Part shown: positions 1 to 6,059 of the stretch, in pieces
Numbering within the stretch: position 1 is the first letter of the stretch
Layout: each line of letters starts with the position of its first letter
NCBI GenBank assembly: GCA_050946775.1
Contig: JBMNVL010000067.1
Coordinates: 1-10,824, forward strand
Source of the DNA: UMGS1474 sp050946775
GTDB lineage: Bacteria; Bacillota; Clostridia; Oscillospirales; Acutalibacteraceae
Reading direction: 5' to 3'
Length of the DNA: 10,824 nt
The notes under the pieces: generated by a model
Database searches by the model: none
The model's input: only the letters and a program-made list of their open reading frames with translations
What the model was told of the DNA's origin: nothing
Translations under genes and position numbers: made by a program

Positions 1-748
1 TCGCCATGCCGACGATGCCGGCGGTGTTCTCGGTGCCGGCGCGGTGTCCGGTCTCCTGCGCGCCGCCGTCGATCAGATTGCCAAAACGCACCCCGCGGCG
101 GACGATCAGCGCCCCGACCCCCTTGGGCCCGTGGAATTTGTGCCCCGACAGGGACAGCATATCCGCCCCGATGGCGGCGAAATCCACCGGGATATGCCCG
201 ACCGCCTGCACCGCGTCGGTGTGGAACAACACCCCGGCCTGCTTGCAGACGGCGCCGATCTCGGCGATGGGCTGGATGGTGCCGATCTCGTTGTTGGCGA
301 ACATCACGCTGACCAGCGCGGTGTCCTCCCGCAGGGCGGCTTTGAGCTCCTCCACCCGGACGATGCCGTTTTCGTGCACCGGCAGCAGGGTGATCTCAAA
401 CCCCTGTTTTTTCAGCGCGTCCAGCGTATGCAGCACCGCGTGGTGCTCAAACGCCGTGGACACGATGTGTTTTTTTCCTTTGGCCGCGGCCGCGGCGGCC
501 GCCATTTTGATGGCCCAGTTGTCCGCCTCGCTGCCGCCGGAGGTGAAGTAGACCTCGTTCGGCTTGCAGCCAAGACACGCCGCCATCTGCACCCGCGCGC
601 GTTCCACCGCCCGGCGGGAATTCTGCCCGAAGGCGTACAGGGAAGAGGGATTGCCGTATTCCCCGGTCAGATAGGGCATCATCGCTTCCAACGCCCGGGG
701 ATGCAGGGCGGTGGTGGCGGCGTTGTCGGCGTAGATCATCTTATCCAT
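1..748 (-). CDS. nifS: Cysteine desulfurase, NifS/IscS family (3' end beyond the left edge)
   Basis: PLP-dependent enzyme that takes sulfur from L-cysteine, giving alanine and an enzyme persulfide for Fe-S clusters or tRNA thiolation in the cytoplasm. The visible 249 residues show the family landmarks: N-terminal YADNAATT (6-13), GNPSS (32-36), SGGSEADN (70-77), EHHAV (101-105), ANNEIG (150-155), HTDAVQ with the PLP-ring Asp178 (176-181), and SGHKFHGPKG with the Schiff-base Lys204. RAGTENTAGIVG lies near the edge. The catalytic-cysteine loop, expected around residue 325, is outside the window, so the group I/II distinction cannot be made. The ATG at 746-748 is preceded by a GAGGCAGG-like site about 9 nt upstream, and YADNAATT sits where the family has it. 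A seven-alanine run (83-89) is unusual but in frame. The gene follows rnhA on the same strand but has its own promoter; no Rrf2-type regulator gene is adjacent. The family is certain; the symbol is less so. Confidence 0.95.
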   Translation of the reverse strand, partial: MDKMIYADNAATTALHPRALEAMMPYLTGEYGNPSSLYAFGQNSRRAVERARVQMAACLGCKPNEVYFTSGGSEADNWAIKMAAAAAAAKGKKHIVSTAFEHHAVLHTLDALKKQGFEITLLPVHENGIVRVEELKAALREDTALVSVMFANNEIGTIQPIAEIGAVCKQAGVLFHTDAVQAVGHIPVDFAAIGADMLSLSGHKFHGPKGVGALIVRRGVRFGNLIDGGAQETGHRAGTENTAGIVGMA

Positions 749-784
749 AACGGTTTACACCTGCCTCGTTTTGATGTCATCCAT

Positions 785-813
785 AATATATACCTTTTTG
801 GTATGTTTTACAA
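785..813 (-). promoter_or_regulatory. Sigma-A-type promoter of nifS with inverted repeat in the spacer
   Basis: Read on the minus strand, a -35 box TTGTAA (808-813) is followed after exactly 17 bp by a -10 box TATATT (785-790), which puts the transcription start near 778 and leaves a leader of about 30 nt before the nifS ATG. The spacer and the edge of the -10 box carry the inverted repeat ATACC-AAAAA-GGTAT (790-804), a position where a repressor would block RNA polymerase. The promoter lies just beyond the rnhA terminator hairpin, so nifS appears to be expressed independently of rnhA. The box matches are seen directly; the regulatory role is inferred. Confidence 0.6.
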
Positions 814-832
814 GAGAAAATTTTCACAAGAA

Positions 833-882
833 ATCGACCGGCTTTTTTCGCAAATATGGCACTATTTGCGAAACCGGTCGAT
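833..882 (-). terminator. Hairpin at the end of rnhA, likely intrinsic terminator
   Basis: Two nested inverted repeats form one long hairpin. The outer stem is ATCGACCGG (833-841) with CCGGTCGAT (874-882). The inner stem is TTTCGCAAATA (846-856) with TATTTGCGAAA (863-873), around a 6-nt loop. A 4-nt bulge (842-845) sits on one side. In the rnhA transcript the hairpin is followed by UUUCUUGUG, a weak U-rich tract. The 5' arm is coding: it specifies the last six residues IDRFRK, and the rnhA TAG stop begins in the stem. The nifS promoter starts about 20 bp downstream. Confidence 0.6.
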
Positions 883-1302
883 CTGGGCGACGGCCAGGGC
901 GTCGCACCGTTCGTTTTCGGGATGGCCGTCGTGTCCCTTGACCCAGACCATCTCCACCTCGTGGATCTCCAGCAGCAGCAGGAGCTTTTCCCACAGATCG
1001 GCGTTGAGGGCCGGCTTTTTGTCGGCCTTGCGCCAGCCGTTGCGCCGCCACGAGCGCGCCCAGCCCTTCACGACGCCGTCCACCAGATATTTGGAATCGC
1101 TGGTCAGGGTAACGCGGCAGGGCTCCTTGAGGGCGCTCAGCCCCTCGATGGCGGCGGTCAGCTCCATGCGGTTGTTGGTGGTGTTTGCTTCGCCGCCCGA
1201 CAACTCCTTTTCGGCGCCGCGAAAGCGCAGGATCGCGCCCCATCCGCCCGGGCCGGGATTGCCCGAGCAGGCGCCGTCGGTGAACAAGTCGATCTGTTTC
1301 AT
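862..1302 (-). CDS. rnhA: Ribonuclease HI
   Basis: Cytoplasmic endonuclease that cuts the RNA strand of RNA-DNA hybrids, removing R-loops and replication primers. The 146-residue product is close to the usual length (about 150-155). All active-site residues of the bacterial type I family are present and in order: Asp9 in LFTDGACSGNPGPGGWG, Glu47 in NNRMELTAA, Asp69 in TSDSKYL, His124 in WVKGHDGH, and Asp134 in NERCDALA. The basic segment WARSWRRNGWRKADKKP (81-97) corresponds to the substrate-binding handle of the E. coli enzyme. The start at 1302 is chosen because AAGGAGG lies 6 nt upstream; an in-frame ATG at 1320 would put that site inside the gene. It is divergent from rnj and has its own promoter and terminator, so it looks monocistronic. 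Confidence 0.96.
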   Translation of the reverse strand: MKQIDLFTDGACSGNPGPGGWGAILRFRGAEKELSGGEANTTNNRMELTAAIEGLSALKEPCRVTLTSDSKYLVDGVVKGWARSWRRNGWRKADKKPALNADLWEKLLLLLEIHEVEMVWVKGHDGHPENERCDALAVAQIDRFRK

Positions 1303-1308
1303 GGCCGG

Positions 1309-1315
1309 CCTCCTT
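1309..1315 (-). promoter_or_regulatory. Ribosome binding site that fixes the rnhA start
   Basis: AAGGAGG on the minus strand, 6 nt before the ATG at 1300-1302. It rules against the in-frame ATG at 1318-1320, which has no comparable site. Confidence 0.85.
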
Positions 1316-1333
1316 TGCATACGTCTGCTCTCC

Positions 1334-1361
1334 AGTATACCATATCTTCAAAAAAATACAA
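1334..1361 (-). promoter_or_regulatory. Promoter of rnhA (extended -10)
   Basis: On the minus strand, TTGTAT (1356-1361) is followed after 16 bp by TATACT (1334-1339). A TG one base upstream of the -10 makes it an extended -10 element, which can compensate for the weaker -35. The predicted start lies near 1327, giving a short leader of about 25 nt before the rnhA ATG. Confidence 0.65.
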
Positions 1362-1379
1362 GCCGATGGGTTAAATCCG

Positions 1380-1400
1380 CCATACTCTGCCCATACTTTG
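1380..1400. repeat. Tandem 10-bp direct repeat between divergent promoters
   Basis: CCATACTCTG (1380-1389) and CCATACTTTG (1391-1400) match at 9 of 10 bases and are offset by 11 bp, about one helical turn. They lie 20 bp upstream of the -35 box of the rightward promoter and just beyond the -35 of the leftward rnhA promoter. That is a plausible place for a protein bound to one face of the DNA. The repeat is seen directly; its function is unknown. Confidence 0.5.
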
Positions 1401-1420
1401 GAAAACCGGGGAGGGAATCC

Positions 1421-1449
1421 TTGACATTTTTTGGAAAAAGGGGTACAAT
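1421..1449 (+). promoter_or_regulatory. Near-consensus sigma-A promoter for the rnj cluster
   Basis: A perfect TTGACA -35 box (1421-1426), a 17-bp spacer and a TACAAT -10 box (1444-1449; five of six bases match TATAAT). The transcription start is predicted at about 1456-1458. This is the strongest promoter-like sequence in the window and sits about 190 nt upstream of the rnj start codon. With only short gaps downstream, it may supply much of the transcription of the rightward genes. Confidence 0.85.
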
Positions 1450-1583
1450 ACTACTCGACTATGGCCGGGCGGCGTCGCCTCTCGGCCGGCGGCGAACGGA
1501 ACGCCGCTTGTCTTGATCGGTTCCCGCGGTCCTTTGTACCGCACGGCAAATGGAATAACGCGTTCGGATCAATCAAATACCAT

Positions 1584-1617
1584 CGGGAAGCCTCACGGGG
1601 TTGAGGCCTTTTTCCCG
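1584..1617 (+). terminator. Intrinsic-terminator-like hairpin inside the rnj leader
   Basis: The core stem is GCCTCA (1590-1595) with TGAGGC (1602-1607) around a 6-nt loop, followed by one C and five T residues (1609-1613). An outer stem CGGGAA (1584-1589) with TTCCCG (1612-1617) can extend it by pairing part of the T tract. The hairpin ends 18 nt before the rnj ribosome binding site. The stem is moderate in strength and the T tract short, so partial termination is more likely than a complete stop. Confidence 0.55.
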
Positions 1618-1634
1618 TACATATCTTTGGAAAC

Positions 1635-1639
1635 GGAGG
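1635..1639 (+). promoter_or_regulatory. Ribosome binding site that fixes the GTG start of rnj
   Basis: GGAGG, 8 nt before the GTG at 1648-1650. The reading frame stays open further upstream to 1513, but that part overlaps the leader hairpins and has no comparable site. Confidence 0.85.
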
Positions 1640-1647
1640 ATTTTTTC

Positions 1648-3567
1648 GTGGCAAATAACAAACGCCAGAACAACCCGTCCGCCGCGCCGGCCAAAGGCCG
1701 GACGGGGACGGAAAAATCGACCGGCAAGCCTTCCCGCCGCGGCAACCGCGCCCGGGGAGAAAAGCCGGCCAAAAACACCGCCGACAAGGCGCCCAAGGCG
1801 CCGCAAAAGGCGACCCGGCCCGCGCCGGCCAACCGCCAGCAGACCGGGCAAAAGCCCCGCGCCGCGGCGCCGGGCAACCGCTCCCGCCGCTCCCGCAAGG
1901 GCTCGCCGGTCACGCCGGTGCGGCTGACCATGCTGGGCGGCATGAACGAAATCGGCAAAAACATCACCCTGCTCGAATACGGCGACGACGCCATCCTGAT
2001 CGATTGCGGCATGGCCTTCCCGGACGACAATATGCTGGGCGTGGACATCGTTCTGCCCGACTTTTCCCATCTGGAAAAGGTGGCCGACAAGGTGCGGGGC
2101 GTGGTGCTCACCCACGGGCACGAGGACCACATCGGCGCGCTGCCGTATCTGATCAAGCAGTTTGATTTTCCCATTTTCGGCACCCGGCTGACGCTGGCGC
2201 TGGTGGAAAACAAGCTCAAGGAACACAATTTGACCAAAAAAGCCCGTCTCAACGTGGTGCAGGCGGGCAGCACCATCCAGCTGGGCAAGCTGTCGGTGGA
2301 ATTCGTCAACGTCAACCACTCCATTCCCGACGCGGTGGCGCTGGCCATCAAGACCCCGCTGGGCTACGTGGTGCATACCGGCGACTTCAAGATCGACTGT
2401 ACCCCGATCTCGGGCGACGTGATCGATCTGGCCCGGTTCGGAGAGCTGGGCAAGGAAGGGGTGCTGGCGCTGCTGGCCGAGTCCACCAACGTCGAGCGTC
2501 CCGGCTTTACGCCCAGCGAGCGGATCGTCGGCAAAAGTTTTGAAAACCTGTTTCACAACGCGGTGGGCAAACGGCTGATCATCGCCACCTTCTCGTCCAA
2601 CCTCTACCGGGTGCAGCAGATCATGGACGCGGCCCAGCGGGACGGACGCAAGGTCGCGTTTTCCGGGCGCAGCATGATCAACAACGTCCAGATCGCCACC
2701 GAGCTTGGCTATCTGCGCACCCCCAAGGGGCTGCTGATCGATCTCGACGACATCGACCGCTATCCCAAGGATCAGGTCACTCTGATCACCACCGGCAGCC
2801 AGGGCGAGCCGATGTCGGCTCTGACCCGGATGGCCTTTTCCGACCACCGCAAGGTGGAGGTCGGCCCGGACGATTACATCATCATCTCCGCCACCCCGAT
2901 CCCCGGCAACGAAAAGGCCGTCGGCAAGGTGGTCAACGAGCTGATGAAGCGCGGCTGTGACGTGGTGTACGAGCGGATGTACGACGTCCACGTGTCGGGC
3001 CACGCCTGCCAGGAAGAGCTGAAGATCATGCACACCCTGGTGCGCCCGAAGTTTTTCCTGCCGGTGCACGGCGAGCAAAAGCATCTGCAAAAGCACGCTG
3101 AGCTGGCCCGGTCGCTGGGGATGGATCCCTCCCATATCCTCATCGGGGATATCGGCAAGGTGATCGAGATCACCCCCGACAAAATGGAGGTGGTCGGCCA
3201 GGTGCAGGCCGGTCAGGTGCTGGTGGACGGACTGGGCGTCGGCGACGTGGGCAGCATCGTGCTGCGGGATCGCCGCCATCTGGCCGAGGACGGGCTGATC
3301 GTGGTGGTCGCCACGATGGATCCGCTTACCGGCCGGATCGTGTCCGGACCGGACATCGTCTCCCGCGGATTCGTTTACGTGCGGGAATCCGAGGAGCTGA
3401 TCGAGCAGGCCAAGGACGTGGCCCGTCGGGCGCTGGAGGACTGCGTGCGCAGTCACGCCCACGACTGGAACACCCTGAAGACCCGGCTGCGGGACGATCT
3501 GTCCCGGATGATCTTCCAAAAAACCAAGCGCACCCCGATGATCCTGCCGATCATCATGGACGCGTAA
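1648..3567 (+). CDS. rnj: Ribonuclease J with long basic N-terminal extension
   Basis: Metallo-beta-lactamase/beta-CASP ribonuclease with 5'-3' exo- and endonuclease activity, central to mRNA turnover and rRNA maturation in Bacillota. The GTG start at 1648 is set by GGAGG 8 nt upstream, giving 639 residues; RNase J is usually about 550-560. The excess is an N-terminal tail (about 1-88) of Lys, Arg, Ala, Pro, Gly and Asn with almost no hydrophobic residues, likely disordered. The core begins with VRLTMLGGMNEIGKN. Metal ligands are visible: HGHEDH (His156, His158, Asp160, His161), His224 in NHSIPD, Asp246 in HTGDFKID, and His474 in PVHGE. The beta-CASP SGHA motif has His452. ESTNVERPG and the C-terminal GPDIVSRGFVYVRES segment are typical of RNase J. 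The gene is first in the rightward cluster, behind a strong promoter and a structured leader, and 33 nt before gdpP. No second rnj copy is in the window. Confidence 0.96.
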   Translation: MANNKRQNNPSAAPAKGRTGTEKSTGKPSRRGNRARGEKPAKNTADKAPKAPQKATRPAPANRQQTGQKPRAAAPGNRSRRSRKGSPVTPVRLTMLGGMNEIGKNITLLEYGDDAILIDCGMAFPDDNMLGVDIVLPDFSHLEKVADKVRGVVLTHGHEDHIGALPYLIKQFDFPIFGTRLTLALVENKLKEHNLTKKARLNVVQAGSTIQLGKLSVEFVNVNHSIPDAVALAIKTPLGYVVHTGDFKIDCTPISGDVIDLARFGELGKEGVLALLAESTNVERPGFTPSERIVGKSFENLFHNAVGKRLIIATFSSNLYRVQQIMDAAQRDGRKVAFSGRSMINNVQIATELGYLRTPKGLLIDLDDIDRYPKDQVTLITTGSQGEPMSALTRMAFSDHRKVEVGPDDYIIISATPIPGNEKAVGKVVNELMKRGCDVVYERMYDVHVSGHACQEELKIMHTLVRPKFFLPVHGEQKHLQKHAELARSLGMDPSHILIGDIGKVIEITPDKMEVVGQVQAGQVLVDGLGVGDVGSIVLRDRRHLAEDGLIVVVATMDPLTGRIVSGPDIVSRGFVYVRESEELIEQAKDVARRALEDCVRSHAHDWNTLKTRLRDDLSRMIFQKTKRTPMILPIIMDA

Positions 3568-3581
3568 AGCGCGTGCTTTTT
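3560..3581 (+). terminator. Weak hairpin plus T tract after rnj
   Basis: ACGCG (3560-3564) pairs with CGCGT (3570-3574) across a 5-nt loop that contains the rnj TAA stop, and GC plus five T residues follow. The 5-bp stem is short, so at most partial termination is expected, which would lower gdpP transcription relative to rnj. Confidence 0.3.
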
Positions 3582-3600
3582 GCGTGAGAGGAGGGATCGA

Positions 3601-5580
3601 ATGAAACCCAAAAAGGTCTGGGGGGTGTCGGTGGCGGCGATCACCTTCAGCCTGCTGCTGATCGGCAGCGTGCTGCTGGGCTACTACCGGCACGATTACA
3701 ACTGGATGCTGGCGCAGCTGGGGATCGCCGGCGCGCTGGCGCTGGGGAATCTGATCTATCAGCTGCGGTTTCGCCGGCGGGTGCGGGGCTATCTGAAAAC
3801 GGTGGCCGCCCGGTTGAGCGACGCCGAGCGTCGATCCCTGCAAACTTTTCCCATCCCGGTGGCCGCCATCAGCGACACCGGGGAGATCCTGTGGTACAAC
3901 CCGTCCTTTGAAAAGGAGGTTCTCTCGGGCAAAGACGCCTACGGCTGGGAGGTCGACCGGATCGCCGGCGGACTGCCGGCGGAGTTTTTCACCTCCTCCA
4001 CGGCGCAGGTGGTGCGGCAGGACGGCAGATGGTACCGGGTGTACAGCCACGCCGTGGAGGGCGAGGGAAAGCCCTTGACGCTGCTGTATTATTTCGACGA
4101 TACCGAGCATCAGGAGATCCTTGAGGAATACACCCTCAGCCGCCCGGCGGTGCTGCTGGTATATATCGACAATCTGGAGGAGCTGCTGCAAAACACCCGC
4201 GACAGCGAACGCGCCCAGATCACCGGCAAGGTGGAAACCATGCTGGAGGACTGGGTCGGCGAACGCCGGGGGCTGATGCGCCGCTATGCGGGCGACCGGT
4301 TTCTGGTGGTGCTCGAGCAGCGGTATCTCGATCAGATCGTGCAGGAAAAATTTCCCATTCTCGATCAGGCGCGCCAGATCGAAACGGCGGGCGGAAACGT
4401 CACGCTGTCGATCGGCGTCGGGCGGGGCGAAACCTTCCTCGAAGGGGAGGGGATGGCCCGTCAGGCGCTGGAAATGGCGCTGGGCCGGGGCGGCGATCAG
4501 GCCGCGGTCAAGACCGGCAGCGGCTACGATTTTTACGGCGGCGTCTCCAAAGGGGTGGAACGGCGCGCCAAGGTGCGCGCCCGGGTCATCGCTTCGGCGC
4601 TGGCGGATCTTATCCGGGAAAGCCAGGACGTGCTGGTGATGGGACACCGCTTTTCCGATCTGGACTGTCTGGGCGCCGGCGCCGGACTGGCGGCCATCGC
4701 GCGGGCGATGGGCAAGCCGGCCTTCGTGGTGTGCGACCGCGACACCACGCTGGCGCCCGAATTGCCCGAGCGGTATGACGCGCAGGGGATACGGGAGCTG
4801 TTTATCCCGCCCCGGCAGGCGCTCGAGCGGATCACGCCGCGCACCCTGCTGATCGTCACCGACACCCACAATCCCGCCATGCTGGAAAGCCGGGAGCTGT
4901 ATCAGAAAGCCGCCACCGTGGTGGTGGTCGACCATCATCGCAAGATGGTGGGGTACATCGACAACGCCGTCATCTTCTATCACGAGCCAAACGCCTCGTC
5001 GGCGTCGGAAATGGTCACCGAGCTGGCGCAGTATATGGGCGAGGGCAACCTCTCCCGGCTGGACGCCGATGCGCTGCTGGCCGGCATTATGCTGGACACC
5101 CGCAGCTTCGTGATGAAGGCGGGAGTGCGCACCTTTGAGGCGGCGGCCTATCTGCGGCGGATCGGAGCCGATACCGTCGAGGTCAAGCGGCTGTTCTCCG
5201 CCGGGATGGAGGTCTATCGCCGCAAGGCGGCCATCGTGTCGGCGGCGCAGATCTACCGCGGCACGGCGATCGCCTGCGATCCCCGGCAGGGCGGCAAGGA
5301 AACGCGGGTCGCCGCGGCCCAGGCCGCCGACGAGCTGCTTTCCATCAAAGGGGTCGACGCCTCCTTCACCCTCTTTTCCGACGGCGGGTCGATCAACCTG
5401 TCGGCCCGGTCGCTGGGCGGGTTCAACGTCCAGCTCGTCATGGAGGCGCTGGGCGGCGGCGGACATATGACCATGGCCGGCGCGGCGCTGGACGGCGCCA
5501 CGATGGAGCAAGCGGTCGAGCGGCTGCGGCAGGCGATCGACCGGTATCTCGACGAACACGCCCAAAAGGCGAACGGATAA
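3601..5580 (+). CDS. gdpP: Cyclic-di-AMP phosphodiesterase GdpP (PAS-GGDEF-DHH-DHHA1)
   Basis: Membrane-anchored enzyme that hydrolyses the second messenger c-di-AMP to 5'-pApA, affecting potassium, osmotic and cell-wall homeostasis. The 659 residues match the usual family length (about 655-660). Order: two membrane segments (about 5-27 and 34-54), a PAS-like region (about 70-160, with AAISDTGEILWYNPSF), a degenerate GGDEF domain where the signature reads AGDRF (230-234), then DHH and DHHA1 domains. Catalytic metal-binding residues are present: His349, Asp353 and Asp355 in GHRFSDLD, Asp421 in TDTH, the DHH triplet 444-446, and Asp499 in MLDTRSF. The DHHA1 motif GGGGH is at 618-622. The ATG at 3601 has GGAGG 6 nt upstream. 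Its place directly before rplI and dnaB is conserved in Bacillota. The altered GGDEF signature is normal for this family and argues against diguanylate cyclase activity. Confidence 0.96.
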   Translation: MKPKKVWGVSVAAITFSLLLIGSVLLGYYRHDYNWMLAQLGIAGALALGNLIYQLRFRRRVRGYLKTVAARLSDAERRSLQTFPIPVAAISDTGEILWYNPSFEKEVLSGKDAYGWEVDRIAGGLPAEFFTSSTAQVVRQDGRWYRVYSHAVEGEGKPLTLLYYFDDTEHQEILEEYTLSRPAVLLVYIDNLEELLQNTRDSERAQITGKVETMLEDWVGERRGLMRRYAGDRFLVVLEQRYLDQIVQEKFPILDQARQIETAGGNVTLSIGVGRGETFLEGEGMARQALEMALGRGGDQAAVKTGSGYDFYGGVSKGVERRAKVRARVIASALADLIRESQDVLVMGHRFSDLDCLGAGAGLAAIARAMGKPAFVVCDRDTTLAPELPERYDAQGIRELFIPPRQALERITPRTLLIVTDTHNPAMLESRELYQKAATVVVVDHHRKMVGYIDNAVIFYHEPNASSASEMVTELAQYMGEGNLSRLDADALLAGIMLDTRSFVMKAGVRTFEAAAYLRRIGADTVEVKRLFSAGMEVYRRKAAIVSAAQIYRGTAIACDPRQGGKETRVAAAQAADELLSIKGVDASFTLFSDGGSINLSARSLGGFNVQLVMEALGGGGHMTMAGAALDGATMEQAVERLRQAIDRYLDEHAQKANG

Positions 5581-5601
5581 CACAGAAAGGTCGTGCCAAA
5601 T

Positions 5602-6042
5602 ATGAAAGTGATTTTGAAGCAGGACGTCAAGGGCCTGGGCAAAAAAGGCGAGCTGGTCCAGGCGTCGGACGGGTACGTGCGCAACTTCCTGTTCCCCCGG
5701 GGACTGGCGATGGAAGCCACCGCCCAGGCGATGAACGAGCTGAAAAACCGGGAGGAAGCGGCCCAGTACCACAAGGAAATGGATCTCAAGGCCGCTAAGG
5801 AAACGGCCGCCAAGCTGCAGGGCAAGGGCTTGACCGTCACCGCCCGCGCCGGTCAGGGCGGCAAGCTGTTCGGCTCGGTGACCACCAAGGAGGTGGCCGA
5901 GGAGCTGAAAAAGCAGTACGGGGTGGACGTCGACCGGCGCAAGATCTCGATGGCCGATATCAAGGCCTACGGCCGGTATGACGCCGAGATCAAGCTGTCG
6001 CAGGGAGTGACCGCCAAGGTGACGGTCACCGTCACCGAATAA
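5602..6042 (+). CDS. rplI: 50S ribosomal protein bL9
   Basis: Large-subunit protein that binds 23S rRNA with its N-terminal domain and reaches away from the L1 stalk base through a long helix; it influences frame maintenance. The 146 residues fit the family (about 147-150). The N-terminal domain reads MKVILKQDVKGLGKKG and continues through DGYVRNFLFPRGLA (23-36). The connecting helix (about 37-74) is rich in Ala, Glu and Lys. The C-terminal domain (about 76-146) contains GGKLFGSVTTKEVAEEL and ends in alternating Val-Thr. I chose the ATG at 5602 because MKVIL is the near-universal bL9 start. The AAAGG at 5586-5590 is 11 nt away, somewhat far, and a GTG at 5593 would be only 2 nt from it. The gene lies 21 nt after gdpP and 17 nt before dnaB, so it is almost certainly cotranscribed with both. 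Confidence 0.97.
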   Translation: MKVILKQDVKGLGKKGELVQASDGYVRNFLFPRGLAMEATAQAMNELKNREEAAQYHKEMDLKAAKETAAKLQGKGLTVTARAGQGGKLFGSVTTKEVAEELKKQYGVDVDRRKISMADIKAYGRYDAEIKLSQGVTAKVTVTVTE

Positions 6043-6059
6043 CAGGAGTGTAAACCGAC

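Larger units (their letters stand above)
1457..1647 (+). promoter_or_regulatory. Structured 5' leader of rnj, possible attenuator
   Basis: This non-coding stretch separates the promoter from the rnj start and is rich in local inverted repeats. GCGGCG (1489-1494) can pair with CGCCGC (1502-1507). TTGATC (1513-1518) can pair with GATCAA (1567-1572), enclosing GCGGT (1526-1530) with ACCGC (1538-1542). A terminator-like hairpin at 1584-1617 follows. The segment CGGGAA (1584-1589) has two possible partners, TTCCCG at 1612-1617 (terminator form) and the identical TTCCCG at 1521-1526, which would open the terminator and disturb the preceding helices. This layout resembles a cis-regulatory leader or a short RNA ending before rnj. 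I do not recognise a known riboswitch, T-box, ribosomal-protein leader, 6S or SRP RNA in it. Confidence 0.45.

Noticed and set aside
755..784. Nine-codon mini reading frame just upstream of nifS on the minus strand
   Set aside because: Its ATG directly follows the -10 box and lies upstream of the predicted transcription start, so it would probably not be in the mRNA, and it has no ribosome binding site.
44..1516. A 490-codon open frame on the plus strand opposite nifS and rnhA
   Set aside because: The minus strand encodes complete motif sets for both enzymes with proper starts and ribosome binding sites; the plus-strand translation has no domain and crosses their promoters.
1521..1532. T-box-like string (GGACCGCGGGAA) on the minus strand
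   Set aside because: It lacks the full T-box consensus, and the only downstream gene on that strand is rnhA, which has its own promoter and no link to aminoacylation.
1513..1647. Upstream in-frame extension of rnj
   Set aside because: The frame is open, but the segment overlaps the leader hairpins, and the GGAGG at 1635-1639 points to the GTG at 1648.
4201..4500. Active diguanylate cyclase in the GdpP GGDEF domain
   Set aside because: The signature reads AGDRF rather than GGDEF, as usual for GdpP, where this domain is not a canonical cyclase.
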